A stretch of 64,000 nucleotides of DNA from Anaerolineae bacterium (GTDB lineage Bacteria; Chloroflexota; Anaerolineae; Aggregatilineales; JAFGMM01): the NCBI GenBank assembly GCA_027494055.1, contig JAOSJO010000001.1, positions 62,001-126,000 of the forward strand, given 5' to 3'. This document shows, one piece after another, positions 58,080 through 64,000 of the stretch; the stretch's first letter is position 1; every line of letters begins with the position of its first letter. Under the pieces are notes generated by a model. It searched no databases. It had not been told where the DNA came from and saw only the letters and a program-made list of their open reading frames with translations. Both the position numbers and the translations under genes were made by a program.

Positions 58080-58113
58080 CCCCGCGAGCGGACGCTCGCG
58101 GGGAGCCATTTTT
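58080..58113 (+). terminator. Intrinsic terminator after the SPW gene
   Basis: A perfect 11-bp stem (CCCCGCGAGCG, 58080-58090, with CGCTCGCGGGG, 58093-58103) is followed by AGCCATTTTTG. 84 bases after the stop. Confidence 0.75.
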
Positions 58114-58271
58114 GTGTAGCGGAAGGTTTCGGCGGCCCTGAGAACGGCCGCTATCCAGAGTCCGCGCGATGAAACGATGGAGGCGGCGTTCAAACAGTCT
58201 TCTTATTGTTGGCGGTTAAAATCCATAGGTGGGTCAGGCAGGATTGGGACGGCAGAGAGAAACGGTCCGTG

Positions 58272-58691
58272 ATGTTAGATCGGGAGTTGTCGGCAGAGGT
58301 TGCACAGCAGATCGACCCATGCCCCCGCGCATGTTTCGAGAGCGCGCTTGACGCGCTTGACCATCTTCCCGACACGGCAACCTACGTCGAAGGCTGGATC
58401 ATCAAGCCCGGCGACAGGGTGCTTGGGGAACACGCCTGGTGTGAGGTCAACAACCGGGTTGTGGACCCCGTGTACTATGAGCGCGATTGCGCCGCGTACG
58501 TCGCCGGCGCGCGCTACACCAAGCGGAAGGCCAAGGCGCTCTATGGCGCGCTGCGGCGGCTGCCACTGGTGCGGTATACCGTCGATGGCGTTGACCATAA
58601 CCGCTACCTGATCGCCATGGCGCAGGCACAGCGCACCGCACGCGACCTGCTGCGCGGCGCGTCCAACGGCAGCAAATCCGACGACGACTGA
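58272..58691 (+). CDS. Small protein resembling transglutaminase-like cysteine-protease folds
   Basis: 139 residues from ATG 58272; a TTG at 58206 would add 22. Cys-containing helix (CPRACFESALDALDHLP), then TYVEGWIIKPGDRVLGEHAWCEVNNRVVDPVYYERD. An ordered Cys, His-Ala-Trp, Asp set is the layout of transglutaminase/papain-like cores. The C-terminus is basic and helical. Confidence in the fold is moderate, and no function is implied. Probably monocistronic. Confidence 0.55.
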   Translation: MLDRELSAEVAQQIDPCPRACFESALDALDHLPDTATYVEGWIIKPGDRVLGEHAWCEVNNRVVDPVYYERDCAAYVAGARYTKRKAKALYGALRRLPLVRYTVDGVDHNRYLIAMAQAQRTARDLLRGASNGSKSDDD

Positions 58692-58777
58692 CACCCCGCT
58701 TCCGTCCCTCCCGCCAACCGACCCCAACAGAGCCGGCGCGTCCCCGCCCGCCACACACTGCGGAAACGCGCCGGGCG

Positions 58778-59761
58778 TCACTTGCAGTCGCCGGCCACAG
58801 GCGCGGCCTGCGCCGGGATGGCCTCGGTGCGGCGCGGGCGCAGGCTCCGGTGGGTGCGGTTGACGGTCACAACCGCGACTGCCCCGATGATGAACGCGGA
58901 TGCGAGCAGCGTCTGCGGCGTCAGCGGCTCGTTGCCGAGCGCCCAGCCAAGAAAGACCGCCACCACCGGGTTCACGTAGGCGTGCGTGGCGACGCGCGCC
59001 GGCGTGCTCACGCGCAGCAGCCAGGCATAGGCGCTGAAGCCCACAATCGCGCCGAAGAAGATCAGGTACGCCCAGGCCAGGAGCGACTGGAGCGAGATCG
59101 CGCTGAGGTTGAGCTGCCCCCACTCGCCCGCCGCCGTCCCTGCGCCGAGCAGCAGCGCGCCGCCGGCGAACATCTGCATCCCGCTGGAGAGCGTTGCCGA
59201 GCGCGGCAGCCCAACGTCGCGCGACACGAGCGAGCCGCCGGCCCACAGCACCGACGCCAGCAACACGGTGAGCGCGCCCACCAGGTCGATGGCGTCGTCG
59301 CCGCTTGCCTTGCCCGGCCCCAAAAGCGCCACCACGCCCGCGAAGCCGATCACGAGGCTGGCGATCACGCCGCGATTGGGGCGGATGCCGCCGGGCCGCG
59401 CCCAGTCGAGAAGCACCATCCACAACGGCACGGTGGCGATCAGCGAGGCGGCCAGGCTGGACGGGATGCGCTGCTCCGCCCACGACACCAGCCCGTTCCC
59501 GCCCACGAAGAGCAGGGCGCCCACGAGCACAGCGGCCTTCCACTGCGCCCAGGTGGGCCGCGGCCCGCCACGCAGCACCACCCACCCGATGAGCAGCCCG
59601 CCCGCGATGATGAACCGCGCGCCTGCCATGAGGAACGGCGGCATGGTCTCGACGGCGAAGCGGATGGCGAGGTAGGTGGAACCCCAGATCGTGTACACGG
59701 CGGCGAAGGCCGCCACCAACGTCAACTGAAACGACACGCGCGACGGCTGCGGTTGGGACAT
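58778..59761 (-). CDS. EamA/DMT-superfamily transporter (YedA/RhaT-like)
   Basis: 327 residues with ten predicted helices in two EamA repeats: AVYTIWGSTYLAIRFAVET opens the first, LLASVLWAGGSLVSRD the second. AYVNPVVAVFLGWALGNEPLT is typical of the second repeat. Exports amino acids, metabolites or drugs; substrate unknown. Start ATG 59761 (MSQPQPS). Confidence 0.88.
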   Translation of the reverse strand: MSQPQPSRVSFQLTLVAAFAAVYTIWGSTYLAIRFAVETMPPFLMAGARFIIAGGLLIGWVVLRGGPRPTWAQWKAAVLVGALLFVGGNGLVSWAEQRIPSSLAASLIATVPLWMVLLDWARPGGIRPNRGVIASLVIGFAGVVALLGPGKASGDDAIDLVGALTVLLASVLWAGGSLVSRDVGLPRSATLSSGMQMFAGGALLLGAGTAAGEWGQLNLSAISLQSLLAWAYLIFFGAIVGFSAYAWLLRVSTPARVATHAYVNPVVAVFLGWALGNEPLTPQTLLASAFIIGAVAVVTVNRTHRSLRPRRTEAIPAQAAPVAGDCK

Positions 59762-59970
59762 GGATCACCTCGGTAATTGGGTTGCATGGAGTGTATCGCG
59801 GAGGCTCTAACCTGTCAATAGCGTTTTGCTGGTTATATGACGCCGGAGCGCAGCGCGCTACATCTGATATAACGCTGGGAGCGGCAGTTTGTGAAACCGC
59901 TGCGCCAACCAACAATAAACAGAGGCCGCTGCTGGACCTACACCGGACAGAAACGCCCCCGAAACGCGAA

Positions 59971-59996
59971 GGGGCGGGTCTGCCAAGACCCGCCCC
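59971..59996 (-). terminator. Hairpin downstream of the metalloprotease gene
   Basis: A perfect 11-bp stem (GGGGCGGGTCT with AGACCCGCCCC) and 4-base loop lies 27 bases after the stop of the minus-strand gene. The following sequence on that strand is only moderately T-rich. The rest of 59762-60022 holds nothing I can support. Confidence 0.55.
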
Positions 59997-60022
59997 GGTG
60001 CATTGCGGTATGCAGCGCGCGG

Positions 60023-63000
60023 TTACCGCGCCGGCAGGGGCGCGCCGCCGCCAGTGAAGCCAGGAGGCGGTTCGCTGGGCAGCGCCGACCCGCTGTCGGG
60101 CATGCCGGTGACGCCGCCAACCGGGTTGGCGTTCGCCTTGACGTTGAGCGCCTGCTGCTCGGCGCTCACCACGTCGTTGGTCAGGATCGTGTCCGCCGCA
60201 ATCGTCGTGAGCGTCGCCCAATCGGCGTACAGCGTGTCGCCTGTGGTCGGCGCGTAAAAGCTGATCCCGACATGGCCGACGCTGAAAGTCGCGTCGGCGC
60301 CCGTCCAGACCAGCGCGCCGTTGATGTAGAAGTAGAAGACGCCGCCGTTTGCGATCACGCGCAGTTCATTCCACGCGCTTCCCTGGACGATGGCGTTGGT
60401 GAACGCCCAGCTCTGGACCGGGCTTGCTGTGCCGTCGGCGTTGAAGCGCCATACCGAGAAGTAGCCGTTCCGCGTGTACTGAAATGCGTAGGCGGTGTTC
60501 CACCGTTCGGCGTCGAGCAGGGGCGTGGCAGTCCCCCGGACGAGGAGGTTGTTGCTGCTGTCGTTGTCGCCTGCGCGCCACAGGCGGGCTTTGTAGTCGA
60601 AGTTCGTGAACCGCTCGGGATTGTTGGTGCCATAGCTTATGCTCGCCCAGTAGTTCGACGTGCCAGGAGCGTACACGTAGGTCGATCCGATGTACCAAAT
60701 CGTGGACCCGTGGTAAAACCACATGGTCGCGTCGTTGTTGAACTGGGAGTTGAAGCCGCCCACGCCGGTCGTGTAAGTGAAGGTCAGCCCGGCGTTCCAC
60801 GGCCCCGTGCCCCCGGACCCCCACGCCCGGAGGTTCCACGTGTACGCGCCCGCCGCCAGCGGGAACTCGGTCGCCGTGTACGCGCACGATCCGCCGCTGC
60901 ACACGTCCACCTGCTTCAGCCACGTGTCCAGCACGCCGGCCGGCCCGCTCACGTAGAGGCGGTACCACGTCGCGTACGGCACAGCGTTCCACGTGTACGT
61001 CGGCACCGGGTTCGTGATCGTCCCGGTCGGCGCGGTCGCGGTCACCACTCCGGGCGCGGGGATGGTCAGCGTGAAGTCAGTGCCCGCGCTCCAGGGACCG
61101 CGGGTCGTGCCGCGCACCGCCTGCACGTACCACCGGTACGCGCCGTTCTCCAGGGTGTCGATGTTGACCGTGCAGGTCCCGCCGCCGGCGCACCCCAGCG
61201 CCGCTGGCGTGTATGGCGTGTTCATCACCCCCTCGCCCGTGGCCCGCTCCAGGTACAGCCGGTATTCGGTCACGTCGGTCACCGCGCCCCACTGAAAGGT
61301 CACCACCATATTCGTCACGGTCCCGGTCGGCGCGATGGGCGTAGGCGCGACCAGCGGCTGCCCGACAGTGAAGTTGCGCGACGCGCTCCACGGCCCTGTG
61401 CCGCCCGGCCCCCACGTGCGCACCGACCACGTGTACTGCCCGTCCGCCAGCGTCACGCCCGCCGCGTGGCTGCACGGGGGACGCGCCGCACGCCGCGTCC
61501 GCCGTCACCCACTGGCTGATCGGGCCGCTCGGCCCTTCCACGTACAGCCGGTACCACGTCGCATGCGCGACCGGCGTCCACTGGTACGTCGGGTTGGCGA
61601 AGCTCGCCAGTTGCGCGCCGTCTGCCGGGCTGACCAGCGTCGTTGCCCCCGGCGCGGGTACGCTCAGCGTGAAGTCGGTGCCTGCGCTCCAGGGGCCGCG
61701 GGTCGTGCCGCGCACCGCCTGCACGTACCACCGGTACGCGCCGTTCTCCAGGGTGTCGATGGTAACGTTACAGGTTCCGCCGCCGGCGCACCCCAACTCC
61801 CCAGGGGTGTACGGCGTGTTCAGCACCGCCTCGCCGGTGGACCGCTCCACGTACAGCCGGTATTCGGTCACGTCGGTCACCGCACCCCATTGGAAGCTCA
61901 CCAGCGGGTTGGTCACGGTCCCGGTCGGCGCGATGGGCGTGGGCGCGACCAGCGGCTGCCCGACGGTGAAGTCGCGCGACGCGCTCCACGGCCCCGCGCC
62001 GCCCGGCCCCCACGTGCGCACCGACCACGTGTACTGCCCGTCCGCCAGCGTCACGCCCGCCGCGTGGCTGCACGAGGACGCGCCGCACGCCGCGTCCGCC
62101 GTCACCCACTGGCTGATCGGGCCGCTCGGCCCTTCCACGTACAGCCGGTACCACGTCGCGTGCGCGACCGGCGTCCACTGGTATGTCGGGTTGGCGAAGC
62201 TCGCCAGTTGCGCGCCCGCCGCTGGGCTGACCAGCGTCGTCGCCCCCGGCGCGGGCACGTTCAGCGTGAAGCTCGCCTGCCCGCTCCACGTGCCGCCGCC
62301 GCCACACTGGCCCCCGTTGCGGACCTGCACCCACCACGTGTAAACCTGGTTGGCCCAGTCCACGCCCGGCGCTGCGGTGCACGTGCCGGCGCTGCACACG
62401 CTGCCCGCTGTGTACGTCATGTCGTGCACTACCGTCCCGCCGGCGTCCTGGATGTACAGCCGGTACGTCATCCCTCCGCTCACCGTGTTCCACTGGAACG
62501 TCACCGGGGCGGAGGTCAGCACCGCGCTGTTTGGCGTCAGGCCGCCTGGCGCGCCCAACGTGCTCACCCTGAAGTTGAGCGGGCTGCTCCACTGCCCCGC
62601 AAACGTGTCCATGTACCCCTGCACCCACCACACGTAGGTGTCATCCGGCAGCGCGGCGCCTGGGGTGTAGCTGCACGTCGTGCCGTTGCAGCTCCCGCCT
62701 GCGTCGGGCACGAAGGGGTCGAGCACCGGGTTGCCGGTATCGCACGACGGCGCGACGTAGAGCCAGTACCGGTTGGCGCCGGAGGGTTCGTTCCACGTGA
62801 ACGTCGGCGTGTTGTCGCCCGTCGTCCCGCTCGGCGTCACCAGCGTCGGCTTGGTGATGGTCGAGGAGCCGCCGGTGCGGAAGTTCGCGACCGTGTACGC
62901 GGTGTTGTTGAGCGTCCGCCGGTTGTCGGCGGGCTGAGATTGCCCTTCGGGCACCCCCATAGGCTGGCCGTTGTAGGTCCGGTTGGGGTTGGAGAAGTAT

Positions 63001-64000
63001 TGCAGCCGCGTGCAGCCGCCGCAGGCGTTGTCGTAGGCCATGATCGTGCGCCAGGCGGGGCTGCCGGTGTAGACGTAGCCGTGCGCATACGCATAGGGCG
63101 TCGTGCCGGAGTCAACATACCAGTCGTGGCGCGCGCCCATGTTGTGGCCCATCTCGTGCGCGAAGCTGTAGTAGCCGGTCGCACAGATGCGGGAGATCAC
63201 CGAGTAGCCATGGGTTTCGAAGGCGGGGGAGACCTCCGCCATGTGCCAGGCCATGCCGCAATACTGGGTACTCGCGACGAACAGCGACACCAGGTCAGCC
63301 TTGTAGGTGTTGCGCAAGGTGTGCACGTTGTCGATCACGCCATCCGCATTCGTCAGGTGGTTGAGGGCGGTCTCGAACGGGTTCACCGCCGGCTCGGTGT
63401 AGCTGATCTCCTGCCGGTGCACGAGGTTAATGCGCTGGTTGATGCCGCTGTTCTGGTAGGCCTGGTTCGTCTCGACGACCGCGAGGTCGATCAGGCTGTT
63501 CATCTGGGCGGTGCCTTCCTGGGCCAAGCGCGCCGCCGGGGTGTAGAGCACCATCACGTCGATGATCGTGCCGTCGTCTGTCATCTGCGACGGGTCAAGC
63601 TGCGGCGCGACCGTCGGCAACTGCGGCGTCCTTGGCGGCGCTTCCTTCGGGAAGCGCGATTGGTCAATCTCGTGCACGACGTGCAGCCCGCCGGCCATCC
63701 GCACCTGGTAGTGCGCGTCGAGCGTGACGATGTTGCCCATCACGATCCCCTGGTTGACCACCAGCGTCACGCTGCTGAGCGGCGCGCCGGCCACGTGGCC
63801 GATCCAGCTATAGCCGCCGGAGGCGGTCGGCTCGGTGCGGTCGAGCGCGGCGCTCAGGTTCACGTCGTTGAACAGGTTGAGCAGCAGCGCGCGCTTTGCG
63901 CCGGTCGCGTCGGCAGCCGCGCCGCCGAGCAGGTCGAAGTTGACCGTGACGAACCGCGAACGCACGACGGTCGGGTCGCGCTGCGGGTTGGCGTCCAACT
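60023..64000 (-). CDS. Large secreted reprolysin-like zinc metalloprotease with Fn3-like repeats (5' end missing, frameshifted)
   Basis: More than 1,300 residues; the start lies beyond 64000. N-terminal propeptide-like part, then a catalytic domain with TIIDVMVLYTPAARLAQEG, MAWHMAEV and the zinc motif HEMGHNMGARHD (HExxHxxGxxHD, metzincin with a later Met-turn IMAYDN). Next come six or more Fn3-like repeats sharing YTWSVRTWG, WYRLYVEGP and similar lines; two are products of a 597-bp tandem duplication. The C-terminus is a concanavalin-like/laminin-G-type domain (FSVWRFNADGT, WNELRVIANGG, FYINGALVW, VGISFY). One extra G in 61476-61480 breaks the frame; comparison with the sister repeat (62071-62090) shows where. 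Extracellular protein degradation is the likely role. Confidence 0.85.
61075..62268 (-). repeat. 597-bp tandem duplication in the metalloprotease gene
   Basis: The block 61672-62268 recurs at 61075-61671 with about 90-95 percent identity by eye; corresponding landmarks are offset by exactly 597 bases. Each unit encodes about 199 residues (two to three Fn3-like modules). It is in frame apart from the single G indel. Confidence 0.8.

Overview
GENERAL. The window is a GC-rich (roughly two-thirds G+C), gene-dense bacterial chromosome segment with no rRNA, tRNA, CRISPR array, prophage or insertion-sequence transposase that I could see. The gene mix suggests a thermotolerant or anaerobic member of the Chloroflexota; this taxonomic call is an inference. 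It rests on two PPK2-type kinases, a TsaE-TsaB-RimI cluster, an HdrCBA-MvhDGA hydrogenase/heterodisulfide reductase operon, GlpK plus anaerobic GlpABC, a DUF3105 protein, a LysW-like zinc ribbon and many GC-rich palindromic intergenic repeats. About 20 otherwise well-conserved genes are broken by one-base length changes, mostly in G/C or A/T runs. This looks like uncorrected homopolymer sequencing error rather than gene decay, so I annotate those genes across the frameshift and give the position.

LAYOUT. 1-9 kb: end of a GalT-like gene, a group-1/2 sigma factor with its promoter and terminator, a Kbl/BioF-family enzyme, a macro-domain protein, a one-cysteine thiol peroxidase, a LysW-like zinc ribbon, a tryptophanase preceded by a structured leader, a Gfo/Idh/MocA oxidoreductase and peptide deformylase. 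9-14 kb: a secreted SH3b-LysM protein, a FAH-family enzyme, a SAM hydrolase, MurA (with Asp in place of the fosfomycin-target Cys) and an unclassified protein. 14-21 kb: a copper-efflux operon on the minus strand, transcribed csoR, thioredoxin-fold lipoprotein, copZ, DUF3105, copB, copA, with a CsoR-type operator. The thioredoxin-fold protein has an in-frame TGA exactly where the first Cys of a CxxC motif belongs, followed by a hairpin, so it is a likely selenoprotein.

21-34 kb: a polyphosphate module (two PPK2 genes, a lysine-rich peptide, a CHAD protein), twin metallophosphoesterases, an AT-richer AbiJ-like defence gene, tsaE-tsaB-rimI, a family-4 uracil-DNA glycosylase ending in a sliding-clamp motif, and folC-lon. 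34-45 kb: hdrC-hdrB-hdrA-mvhD-mvhG-mvhA, a terminator, a sulfotransferase, the hydrogenase maturation protease, a cyclic-nucleotide-binding protein without a DNA-binding domain, and hypB-hypA. Together these supply a Ni-Fe hydrogenase/Hdr electron-bifurcating complex and part of its maturation machinery. CRP/FNR-like dyads lie upstream. 44.7-46 kb: a membrane protein with two TIR/deoxyribosyltransferase-like domains.

46-56 kb: a minus-strand glycerol-catabolism cluster (glpK, ICMT-like, glpA, glpB, glpC) continuing into nitroreductase, URO-D-like and glutamine-amidotransferase-like genes. 56-64 kb: an MFS transporter, an SPW-repeat protein, a small transglutaminase-like protein, an EamA transporter, and the 3' part of a large secreted reprolysin-like metalloprotease containing a 597-bp tandem duplication.

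REPEATS. Three families of non-coding palindromic elements recur: R1 (about 150 bp with terminal inverted repeats), R2 (about 68 bp) and R3 (about 90-120 bp with CCTCA/TGAGG ends). One R3 copy sits in-frame inside copA.
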